From assembly GCA_001599295.1 (NCBI GenBank), contig BCGN01000012.1:1-64000 (forward strand): DNA of 64,000 nucleotides, read 5' to 3'. Under the pieces are notes generated by a model. That model worked only from the letters and a program-made list of their open reading frames with translations. It did no database searches and had not been told where the DNA came from. The position numbers and the translations under genes were made by a program. Positions 20,892 to 30,505 of this stretch are shown here, one piece after another. Every line of letters begins with the position of its first letter. Positions within the stretch are counted from its first letter, which is position 1. Source of the DNA: Sporopachydermia quercuum (lineage: Eukaryota; Ascomycota; Sporopachydermiomycetes; Sporopachydermiales; Sporopachydermiaceae).

Positions 20892-23800
20892 TTCAATTAT
20901 TCAATAAATAGTAGTATTGGTTGGTGTAAAGTAAACTAGAACAAGTTCTTGTTCTGTGTTGAGAGGAGTATGCTTTAGTTGAGTTACAGATCAAAGAAAA
21001 GAACACNGGTGCTTTGCTTAATTTGTTCTGCTTGGTTAGTTGTTGGAAAAAGAGATTACTACTAAGAAAGAGGTAGTGAATAATCAATAAGGAAAGATTG
21101 GATAAAACAAGAGGAAGAGGAATCAAAGGTCTTTTTATATCGTTGGAAGTAATTAAGTTTGATTCTGTAAAGTTTATTTTTTGGGGAAGTGAACTTTATT
21201 TTTGCTGTGTTCAGTTATTAATTACTGGGGATTGATTGAGATNAGGTTGAAAATCTATGTGAGGGAAAGATTTACCTGCATGAAGGACATTTAGAATAGC
21301 TCTTGAATGTACGTATTTCTGATGGCGATTCAGTTCATAAAAAAGGTGTAGGCATAACTAAGCATCAGTATGTAAAGTGAGTAGGATAAAGTTTACTAGT
21401 ATATGACGAAGACTAATCATACCTGTTTGTAAGGTGTTCAGCAAACTTCTGTGGTAAAGCATTAGCAGTATTAGAAGCTTGCTTAGTTTATTAAACAGAC
21501 ACCTGACACTTTCAGACTGCTGAACGTAGTTATAGTAATTACTGCAGCAATTAAACAATCCATATGAGCGACAATGAGGAAACGGCTGATTAATTGGATA
21601 AAACTTTACCAATTGAGGGTTTCTCCGCGTTTCAAAATCCACTAAATACAAAAAAAAACCAAGTAACTCTAAATAAAGTTCCATTGAACTATACCTTTTA
21701 ACGAGGAGCTTTCCCGTTGGTCCAGGATGAAGATTCATAAATTCATAGTAGAGGAAAGAGATAGAAGCATTGATGAAAAAAAATGGCATCAAATTACAGA
21801 GAATAACACTTATTGTACTCAAAATACTTTGGTAATTTGTATGAATTAATCTATGATTGCTTCTCCAACTATAAGTCTTGCTGTGTTTTCAGTGTGTCAA
21901 ACAACAGATCTTCAATTAAGGTTTGTGCAATAAAGGTGTACCCCAGATTAAAACCTTAAAGAGGGGAAGTGATCAACAACCACTTTTAGAGCACTTGAAT
22001 AACAAACGATGATAATAATTAGAATGAGGGACAAGGAATGAGGGACAACTAAAAATTTACGTTAATAACAGCGGAGTTGATTAGTTGAAGCAGATGTAGA
22101 GGGGTATAAGATGGTCTACCTACTTGAATAAGCAATGAGGGTAAGTATTAGTCTAGTTCTTAAGTGGGGCGTTTTTAAAGTTGTTGGAGGGGTAAAGAGA
22201 GAAACATTGTTCTTCTNTTCATGTCTTGTCATGGAAGGATCACTGAAAAATTATGACACTGCGAATAGAATTCGCAAGACAGATATGAACTGGAATGTGT
22301 CCTCACACAAATTATTACAGTGGGGAAAACATTGGCATAAGAGATGCATAAGAACTAACTAAGTCAACAAATGGAAGTCTGGGTGAAGTTGGCTCTTCCT
22401 CTTTCTACAACACATCCTTATTTAGAAAGTAGTGATGACAATTGAGTACAAAAAGAAATTGGTTGATTTCAATATTGAATTTCATATTCCCTGTTTATTT
22501 ATTCAACTGAATCGTTGTAGATTGTTCTCTGTATTGTATGTAGTATTGGTAAGTATCCTAAACTAAGTTCGAAAGGGTCTACCCCGCATCATGCATATTC
22601 TAGATGTGTGTCTTCATTTCTTCTTTTCATGTCATGCCAATGTCACTTGTTTCACCACAATTTATTTACAATATCGCCATAAGCCCCATTCTATTTTTCT
22701 ATTACTAGGAAGCAATATTGGTGATAATGCATGCATAAAGCTTGTTAATTCCTATTGTAGCTTACTCATTGGTTCACTATCATGTTTGTTCCCCTCATAA
22801 TTTATCTCAATAGAGGTATACAAACGAATGTCCCCTCTGTTTAATTCCTCAAGAGGATGTTACCAGTTTCTTCATATCGGAGATGTCGAAAGAGAAAGTT
22901 TGAAGGCACCTACCAAAAAAGTCGGACAATTCGGAGCGATGTTGTGTATTTCATGATAAAATAGATTTTTTGTTTATAGCCTTTACTTTGATAGTAATCT
23001 AGTCTTATAGAAGGAAGCTATATAATGATACGTATTAATAATAGGGAGGAGATCTATATCCTCATGACCAGTTTACTATAAAGTTCCTTACAACCTTGTC
23101 TTAGAAGTAGTGAAGAACAGATCAATGAGCCTGTTATCAATTGTTGAGCCAAAACATATGGTGAACCAGAAGCTATTTAAAATCATTGTGACGCTTATAT
23201 CCTTTTATCTTTTACTTTATCTTTAACAACTTCAAGATCATCAAAGACCTTGAAGGACCTTGAAATATAAATGTCATGTGACAAGTCACGATATATTAAT
23301 AGGCAATTGCCAACGTACAGTGAAGTCCAAAAAAGGACAGGAATACATAGCAATGCATGAGAACTCAAAACATGGCTAGAAATCTGACACGTTATACACA
23401 AACAAATACAAAATTAATCTATAATAATATAAATTTTATTTTCAAATAAGTTCTTTCGAAGTAGCAGTAAACGCAATAAATGAATGGTTGAAAATAGAAT
23501 GGAAGAGCTTAGTATTGTGGTGAGACGTTATGTCATGTTATTGACGGGTGACATCTAATCTATTTTTGGAACAAAAAAATTCATTTCTTGGTAGCGATTC
23601 TCTGCTGAAACTTGGGTGGGCACANTTGGGACAATTCTTCAGGTACCATCCATAATCAAACAACTTTATTGATCATCAAGATCATCAGAGGAGATGAAGC
23701 GGACAGATTCTTAGACGAGAAAAGGTGGGTATAGTAGAAATGGTTTATTTGATGACTGGATATACTAAGGAATACTTTTTCGCAAGTGTGATGGTGTTAA

Positions 23801-25646
23801 ATTGACTGTACCAGAGTCGAGTGATCCTTCAATTGAGTCAGTCAATGGTACGGCAGAAATGCCATATAGATACATTTGCCATTTCTCTGTATTTTTTCAT
23901 ATCCCCATATCAGTTGGAACTTTAGTCCAAATAAGGTGAATCATCTCAATTGACAGTAAAAATAAGACAGTTGTATCTGTAGAAGTAATCAGACAGATAC
24001 ATAGAGTGATTGCTCAAGGATAGCGGTTTTACGACCATAGGGACAATGGCTATGGCGGTCAAAGCAAGTTAATTTTAGAAGTTAAGGATAATGCAATGAA
24101 GATAATCTTTTTATATCTTGAAGTGTACATTTAGGAATATGTAATGATGAGTGAGAAAATCAGACCGTTCTTCTACAGTTACAACAAACCAGATACAGTA
24201 AATTGCCGTATCATATTTTAAATACTTAATCACAGCAGTCTGGCGACCATGNGTCCTGATAAAGCTACTTCACAATAGTGATAGAAATACTCTTTTGATA
24301 TTATTTAGGGATAGTTAGTTTCACTAAGAATATTGAGAGAATATTGGGAGAGTTTATTTATAGACAGTCAAACGGTTTTCATTATTAAAGTGATCTCCTC
24401 CAGATCATGCACATTAGAGTTGGAGATGCTCTTGTAAGTTACCGTTTCTGAGTTAACATCTCTGCAACTGGCTGCGGCATACAGCTAAGGTTAAAACTCA
24501 AACTTTATTTGGATTGCTGCTATCAGAGTGTGTCCCAATAAATAAAGCAGATTTATGAGGTTAACAATTATAGTCCAGCAAATAACGTTAGAATGTGATT
24601 CCATAGATCAAACTCTTATAAAAATACACTTCCTGGCTACTATTTTAAGATCACTGGGATGATAATCATTGTATTTTCTTGCACTACGCAAAAATTAAAC
24701 TTTGCTTCTAATTCATGTCTGTTCCTGCAGAGCTTCGAATTCTAAAACCTTGATATCTTCTTATTTTTTTCCTTCTTCTGTTTCTTTCACCATTCATTTN
24801 GGGATCCTGGCTCATTTCTACAATTCCAAATAAATCAAAGGCACTCTAATAGATTTTTGAATCTCAGTACTTTTTTCTGTCGCCCTGCTTTTTAAACACT
24901 TCAATCAGTTCAATACTGCTCTTTTTCTCCAACTCAAAAATCGTAAATTGGGAACTCAAAATCTCTACTCTAGCAAACCTTATTGCCTACCGGACAGCTT
25001 GCCCGCCTTCTTGGACAGTGCCCTGCTCAAAGAGCAACTCCATAAATCATTACAATTCATACGGTGACCTACTTCTTTATTATTACANCTGCGCTCAAGT
25101 CTTTGGTCTTTATTTGTCTATTCAATCTATCTACCAATGTTCTACTCGTTAGAACACATTATTCATATGACTAGTACAGCAATTATATTGTCTATTCATA
25201 TATTTCCAAATATTTAAAAGCATAGCATAAACAAAAAAAAAGGGTATNTAGCATCTCTGAGATCACAGAGGATCTAATCATAGCTAAAAGCTCTGCTTCA
25301 CAGTCATCGGATCAGTACATTNAAATCCGTTGTCATAAGTGTAGAATTATATTGTCTATTGTTTCCTCAAGCGATATCAACTGGATTTCAAGGTTTGCTT
25401 TCTCATTGGCATTGTTTTAATCATACAACTGACTTGTTCACCTGTTTGATAAACAAGCACCACTTTACTCCTCATAAACGGTGTTGATCATACACCATGG
25501 TAAAGAATTGAAAAGAAACGGTTACGAATCTCAAATAAAACTAAAGATTCAATCTTTCAGATCATCTGGAAACAACGTCATAGTCATTATTAATTGATCC
25601 ATAATTACATAATTACCTTCATTCACATTTATAACTACAGTCTATT
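20892..25646. other. Long gene-poor region between ACS and FLC
   Basis: About 4.75 kb between two divergent genes. The longest open frame (minus, ending 21358) has no ATG near its beginning, has a low-complexity hydrophobic translation and resembles nothing known. No tRNA, TACTAAC-bearing exon pair or transposon feature was seen. The part nearest FLC (24770-25640) is C/T-rich in places and includes a repeated GGACAG...TGCCC element at 24992-25023. It is probably a large promoter plus a long FLC leader. Confidence 0.5.
21132..21139 (-). promoter_or_regulatory. Probable TATA box of acetyl-CoA synthetase
   Basis: TATAAAAA on the minus strand, about 241 bp upstream of the ATG at 20891. It is the nearest strong TATA match in the correct orientation. 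Confidence 0.4.
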
Positions 25647-27812
25647 ATGCGTTTATTCATATGGTCATTAATAATTACTTTGCTACTGATTCTCAAATCA
25701 GCTATAGCAGATAGAATACTGGAAACAACATCACTATTAACATGCATGGAAAAGTCTCAACTCACAGCTCAACATTTCAGAGCAAGGATTTATTCTAGTG
25801 AGAAAAGAATCGAATTCAATATATCTGCAATCTCAACTCTTTCAGGTAATTTAACTGCGAAGGTCACTGTCATTGCTTATGGAATCGATGCTGTAGAAGA
25901 GGAAGTTGATTTGTGCAGTCTGAACCTTGATCAGGTTTGTCCAATGTCATCTGGTCATGTTGATTTGTCGTATTCTTACACACTTCCTGATGACATTATA
26001 GATAAAATTCCAGGCGTTGCATATACAGTTCCTGATCTTGATGGTGTGGTTAAATTGGTTATTACTCCTACTGATAATACAACACTACCTGTTGCTTGTG
26101 TGCAGGCAAGTTTAAGTAATGGGAAAACAGTTCAAACAAAAATCGTGGGTTGGATTGTTGCTGCAATTTCTGGCATTGGATTAATCACTGCCGGCGTTGT
26201 TTCTGTCATTGGCCATTCAAACACTGCAGCGCATATTGCTGCAAATTCTGTCTCTTTGTTTGTTTACTTCCAATCATTAGCTATCATTGGTATGATTTCC
26301 GTTGAAAGATTACCTCCAATTGCTGCTGCTTGGTCTCAAAATTTCCAGTGGTCTATGGGTATCATTCGAGTTGAATTTCTACAGAAAATTTATAACTGGT
26401 ATGTTCAATCTACTGGTGGTTCGTCTACCAATACTATTTACAATCAGGACTTGATTTCGATTTCTGTTCAGAAAAGAAGTCTGGATTTATCATCTGTTGA
26501 ATCTATATTCAATTATGCAAGAGATCGTTTGCCAATTGAAGCTGCAGCTAAATGGGTCTCTGCAGCTGCCCCATTATTGATGTCAAGGGATGATGATGAT
26601 ACATCTACTCATCTCACCACTCAGTATACTACTAATGAAAAGAGCGATGAATTAGGATCCAAGATTCTTGTGCTTAGGGGTATTCAAAGAGTTGCCTTCT
26701 TAGCTGATATTGAAATCACCAACTTATTTTTAACAGCAGTTGGAACGACATTAATTTTCACAGCATTTGTTATTATATGCTTGTTCATATTTAAATGGAT
26801 TATTGAGAGCTGTGTAGCTCTTGGCTGGATCAAATCCGATAGATTTGAAGAGTATCGAAAAGATTGGATGTCTATTACTAAAGGTACGCTTTATAGAATC
26901 TCATTAGTTGCGTTTGCGCAATTGTCAGTAATGTGTTTATGGGAATTGGTCGAAAGAGATTCGCCTGCTGTTGTTGTTGTTGCTATCTTTGTTTATGTAA
27001 TCAATGTATTATTACTTTGCTGGGCTTCTTATCGGCTTATCTCCTTAGGAAGGTACTCAGTCAGAGAATACAATAACCCAGCTTATGTTTTATACTCACA
27101 ATCATCAGTTCTGAACAGACTGGGCTTCCTATATGTTCAATTCAGTGCTCAAGCTTATTACTTTATTGTTATCTATTTAGCCTATGTCTTCTCTCGGTCA
27201 TGTTTTATTGCATTTGGACAGCAGCAAGGAAGGATGACAGCATTGGCTGTTTTCCTTATTGAGTTGGTTTATTTTGGTATTCTTGTTTGGAGAAAGCCTT
27301 ACATGGACAGAAGAACCAATGTGTTCAATATTCTTATATCTGTTGTCAATTTGATGAATTCGATATTCTATCTTTTCTTTTCTGGACTTTTCCCTGTACC
27401 AGACTATGTTGGTAGTATAATGGGAGTTGTGCTGTTTGTTCTAAATGCAGTGTTTGCAGCAGGTATGCTTATATTCACTATTGTTACCTGNGTGTTAGCT
27501 TTAGTCTATAAGAACCCTGATACAAGATATAAGCCTATGAAAGATGACCGTGTTTCCTTTATTCCCCAGACGAAGGCTGATGGTCAAGATGGCGATAAAG
27601 AGTTACAGGAGTTAGCTGCTCAAGTTGCTACAGGGCATGAATCATCTATCTATGATGATCTTGAAGGTGATCCATTCGATGGTAGATTCCCGGTATCAAA
27701 TATACCTTATACAGGTGTACCAAATGAGGCCGATGATGATGGTTCTTCATCTACATTGCATGCACCTGAGCAAATTCAGCCCAGACCTTATGTTGGCTAT
27801 AGACCATCGTAA
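25647..27812 (+). CDS. FLC: FLC/TRP-like flavin carrier membrane protein
   Basis: A 721-residue multi-pass membrane protein of the fungal Flc1/2/3 family (TRP-like fold with a luminal ML-like domain), implicated in FAD import into the ER, calcium homeostasis and cell-wall maintenance. Residues 1-21 are a signal peptide ending near AIA. Residues ~22-150 form the ML-like domain with spaced Cys. A hydrophobic helix at ~165-190 starts the TRP-like region, which contains the family segment AAWSQNFQWSMGIIRV. A cluster of helices follows at ~355-610, and the C-terminal tail (~620-721) is acidic and cytosolic. One N lies at ~27491. The ATG at 25647 is well supported by the signal peptide. The paralogue (FLC1, 2 or 3) is not resolved. 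Confidence 0.93.
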   Translation: MRLFIWSLIITLLLILKSAIADRILETTSLLTCMEKSQLTAQHFRARIYSSEKRIEFNISAISTLSGNLTAKVTVIAYGIDAVEEEVDLCSLNLDQVCPMSSGHVDLSYSYTLPDDIIDKIPGVAYTVPDLDGVVKLVITPTDNTTLPVACVQASLSNGKTVQTKIVGWIVAAISGIGLITAGVVSVIGHSNTAAHIAANSVSLFVYFQSLAIIGMISVERLPPIAAAWSQNFQWSMGIIRVEFLQKIYNWYVQSTGGSSTNTIYNQDLISISVQKRSLDLSSVESIFNYARDRLPIEAAAKWVSAAAPLLMSRDDDDTSTHLTTQYTTNEKSDELGSKILVLRGIQRVAFLADIEITNLFLTAVGTTLIFTAFVIICLFIFKWIIESCVALGWIKSDRFEEYRKDWMSITKGTLYRISLVAFAQLSVMCLWELVERDSPAVVVVAIFVYVINVLLLCWASYRLISLGRYSVREYNNPAYVLYSQSSVLNRLGFLYVQFSAQAYYFIVIYLAYVFSRSCFIAFGQQQGRMTALAVFLIELVYFGILVWRKPYMDRRTNVFNILISVVNLMNSIFYLFFSGLFPVPDYVGSIMGVVLFVLNAVFAAGMLIFTIVTXVLALVYKNPDTRYKPMKDDRVSFIPQTKADGQDGDKELQELAAQVATGHESSIYDDLEGDPFDGRFPVSNIPYTGVPNEADDDGSSSTLHAPEQIQPRPYVGYRPS

Positions 27813-28335
27813 TGACTTTGTGTGCTTTCATGGGGTAAAAACTACTGTTAGACTAGTTGCATGTTAACGATTGTCCTACTACTGGCTTGGTTAACTGTCA
27901 TTCTACTTTCATGAGACCGTTTGTATTATATATTGTTTTTCTTCCCACTTATCCTCAAATTTTCTATATGGAGTTTTAGTTGGTATGGTATCTCCGAATT
28001 AACTAGTAGATGGAGTTGATAACTCCTTGAGAGAACTCTTTGTAGAATCCACAATGAAGTTCAGTTGTATGAATTGTTGATGGTGCTACTGATAACGTAT
28101 AAGAAAATCANAGTAGATGGATCAATCATGCCAATATACGTATCATTTGAAACGAAAAATTGAGAAGTGCATGATATAAATGTGGTAAGGTGAATACTAA
28201 TCCGAGAAATTATACCGACTTTTATTTGTGCTTGCAAGAAAGAAGAAAATGAGATGCAGAAAAAAATTCAATAGATCAATGGATAAATAAGTTAAGAGTT
28301 ATCGAAAAAGTAAAGGCCAATTGGTAAAAAAGAAC
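27813..28335. other. Intergenic region FLC 3' side / tRNA-Asn terminator
   Basis: 3' flank of FLC and the termination region of the tRNA. The minus-strand T6 run (28331..28326), 4 bases past the tRNA end, fits a Pol III terminator. No other feature was seen. Confidence 0.55.
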
Positions 28336-28409
28336 CGACCCCGGAGAGGATCGAACTCTCGATCTCACGATTAACAGTCGTGCGCCTTAACCAGCTTGGC
28401 CACGGAGTC
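28336..28409 (-). tRNA. tN(GUU): tRNA-Asn (anticodon GTT), no intron
   Basis: A 74-nt gene that folds as a standard cloverleaf: acceptor GACTCCG / CGGGGTC with discriminator G, A-box TGGCCAAGCTGG, anticodon GTT at 28375..28373 in loop CTGTTAA, and B-box AGTTCGATCCT. It closely matches S. cerevisiae tRNA-Asn. The anticodon loop has no intron. A T6 terminator (28331..28326) follows. Confidence 0.97.
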
Positions 28410-28633
28410 ATCTGTTTAATGATACTGTCTGATCATACATCATTCAGTAAAATAAAATGAATTTTAAGAAAAATTGAAGAATTGTATTAGAATTCTTACT
28501 CTTTTTCCTTCTTCTCCTTCCTTTTCTTATTAATTAGAAAGAGAAGAATGAGAGTAAATAATCAGCGAAGTAAATAGTATATATATATAAAAGGTACAAA
28601 TAGAAATATAGATAGATGTGAAATGCCAATGTG

Positions 28634-28652
28634 TCACGTGAAAGGTCACGTG
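28634..28652. promoter_or_regulatory. Paired CACGTG E-boxes (Cbf1-type)
   Basis: Two TCACGTG copies lie 12 bases apart (28635-28640 and 28647-28652), with a third at 28942-28947, all upstream of RPP0. Cbf1 is a known ribosomal-protein-gene regulator in several non-Saccharomyces yeasts. The link here is inference from motif and neighbour. Confidence 0.45.
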
Positions 28653-28941
28653 GTTTAGTAATAAGTAATGCATAGCTGGTTGTTACATTTAATCACGTCA
28701 TGTTTATCTATTATATGAGTCAAATTGGTTTTCCTAAATATTTTTCTTCTCTAAATTCTCTGAATTGCTTTCCGTTTATTAGGATCAAATTTACTTCTCT
28801 ACCATGTAAACACAACTAATTCTCACCCAAATTATTAAAACAAATGTTTCATATTCTCCCCCTTTCAGAAACGTATACATTAATTAATCTGGTAATGCAA
28901 AAACCTATAGTATAATAGGGTTCTGCATTCAGCTTAATTAT

Positions 28942-28947
28942 CACGTG
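28942..28947. promoter_or_regulatory. Third CACGTG E-box upstream of RPP0
   Basis: TCACGTG about 335 bp upstream of the RPP0 ATG; it belongs with the pair at 28634-28652. Confidence 0.4.
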
Positions 28948-29281
28948 TGTATTCGCAGGGCTTTGAATATTTGGGAAACTATTCTTTATGGAAATCTTCA
29001 CCCAATCTTAATGTGTACCAGAAATTGAAATTTTCTAACACACTCAAGAAGTAGCAAGGAACTCCTGACAAACTTCGAGCCTTAGCATTCAGATATTAGT
29101 CCTTTAAATGTATAGATCACGAAGTTATCATTGTAGATAGACACATAGACATATAAGATCAAATAAACCTTGATTTACGAAGGTCTGATAAATCAAAATC
29201 TTTGTATTTATCATTGACAAATAATAAATAGGGAGCCTTTAAACATCCTATCCTCATATTATTGTTATTATAAGAGTCGAA

Positions 29282-30220
29282 ATGGGAGGCACTCGTGAAA
29301 AGAAAGCTGAATACTTCACCAAGTTGAGAAGTCTTTTAGAAGACTATTCTTCTATTTTCATTGTTGGTGTTGACAATGTCTCATCCCAACAAATGCACGA
29401 AATTAGAAAGGCTTTGAGAGGTGAAGCTGTTGTTCTTATGGGTAAGAACACTATGGTCAGAAGAGCCTTGAGAGGATTTATTTCTGACCTTCCTGATTAT
29501 GAAAGAATCTTACCTTTCGTTAGAGGTAATGTTGGTTTCATTTTCACCAACGGCGACTTGAAGTCTGTCAGAGATGTCATTATTGCCAACAAGGTTGCTG
29601 CTCCTGCCAGAGCTGGTGCCGTTGCTCCTAAGGATGTCTGGATTCCTGCTGGTAACACCGGTATGGAACCTGGTAAAACCTCTTTCTTCCAGGCTTTAGG
29701 TGTCCCCACCAAGATTGCCAGAGGTACCATTGAAATCACTAATGATGTCAAGGTCGTCACTTCTGGTGAAAAGGTTGGTCCTTCCGAAGCTACCCTTCTT
29801 AACATGTTGAACATCTCTCCTTTCACTTACGGTATGGGTGTTTTACAAGTTTACGATCAAGGTCAAGTTTTCGAACCCTCCGTCCTTGATGTTACTGATG
29901 AAGAATTACTTTCCCATTTGAGCTCTGCTATTACTACCATTGCCTCCGTCTCTTTGGCTGCTGGTTATCCTACTATCCCATCTGTCGGACACTCCATTGT
30001 TAACTTCTACAAGAACATCTTGGCTGTTTCCATTGCTACCGACTACACTTTCGAAGGCTCTGAAGCTATCAAGGACAGATTGGCTAACCCTGAAGCTTAC
30101 GCTGCTGCTGCTCCTGTTGCCGATGCTGCTACTGGTGATTCCGCTGCTGCCGAAGAAGAAGCTCCCGCTGAAGAAGAAGAAGAATCCGATGAAGATATGG
30201 GATTCAGTATGTTTGACTAA
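29282..30220 (+). CDS. RPP0: 60S acidic ribosomal stalk protein P0
   Basis: A 312-residue single-exon protein that anchors the P1/P2 dimers of the ribosomal stalk and recruits elongation factors to the GTPase-associated centre. The start [15 protein letters not shown] and the segment [13 protein letters not shown] are typical of eukaryotic P0. The body binds 25S rRNA. The tail has the Ala/Glu-rich hinge and the conserved C-terminal stalk peptide [12 protein letters not shown]. Codon use is strongly biased toward GCT, GGT, TTG, AAG and GAA, as in highly expressed yeast genes. Three CACGTG boxes lie upstream. Confidence 0.98.
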   Translation: MGGTREKKAEYFTKLRSLLEDYSSIFIVGVDNVSSQQMHEIRKALRGEAVVLMGKNTMVRRALRGFISDLPDYERILPFVRGNVGFIFTNGDLKSVRDVIIANKVAAPARAGAVAPKDVWIPAGNTGMEPGKTSFFQALGVPTKIARGTIEITNDVKVVTSGEKVGPSEATLLNMLNISPFTYGMGVLQVYDQGQVFEPSVLDVTDEELLSHLSSAITTIASVSLAAGYPTIPSVGHSIVNFYKNILAVSIATDYTFEGSEAIKDRLANPEAYAAAAPVADAATGDSAAAEEEAPAEEEEESDEDMGFSMFD

Positions 30221-30505
30221 GCAAGGTGTATTTAGTGTTTAACAATAAATATCCAGCTTCTTTCATATTCTGTTTATTTTGTATATTGTAGCAATTTCAA
30301 GGGTGTGAGAGTTTAGTTTATGCTGCTGATGATAAAACTAAATTAGTAAATCAGCTACATCATTTCGTATACGTAAGTAGATATTATTACACTATTTAAC
30401 AATGTGTTCTATTCATTTATATAGAACACAGTTTCGTTGATTCATGGATTGATTTAATGTTCGTTCCCGAGGAGAAAATCATCAACTAGCCATACTTAAT
30501 GGTAA

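Larger units (their letters stand above)
28410..29281. other. Intergenic region tRNA-Asn / RPP0 promoter
   Basis: Divergent upstream region holding three CACGTG E-boxes (28635-28640, 28647-28652, 28942-28947) and a TA-rich run (around 28575-28592). The RPP0 leader is AT-rich. No Rap1- or Tbf1-type sites were recognised. Confidence 0.55.

Noticed and set aside
21358-21822. A 154-codon open frame on the minus strand
   Set aside because: It has no ATG at its start, a hydrophobic low-complexity translation and no family resemblance; one frame of this length is near chance in 64 kb of this composition.
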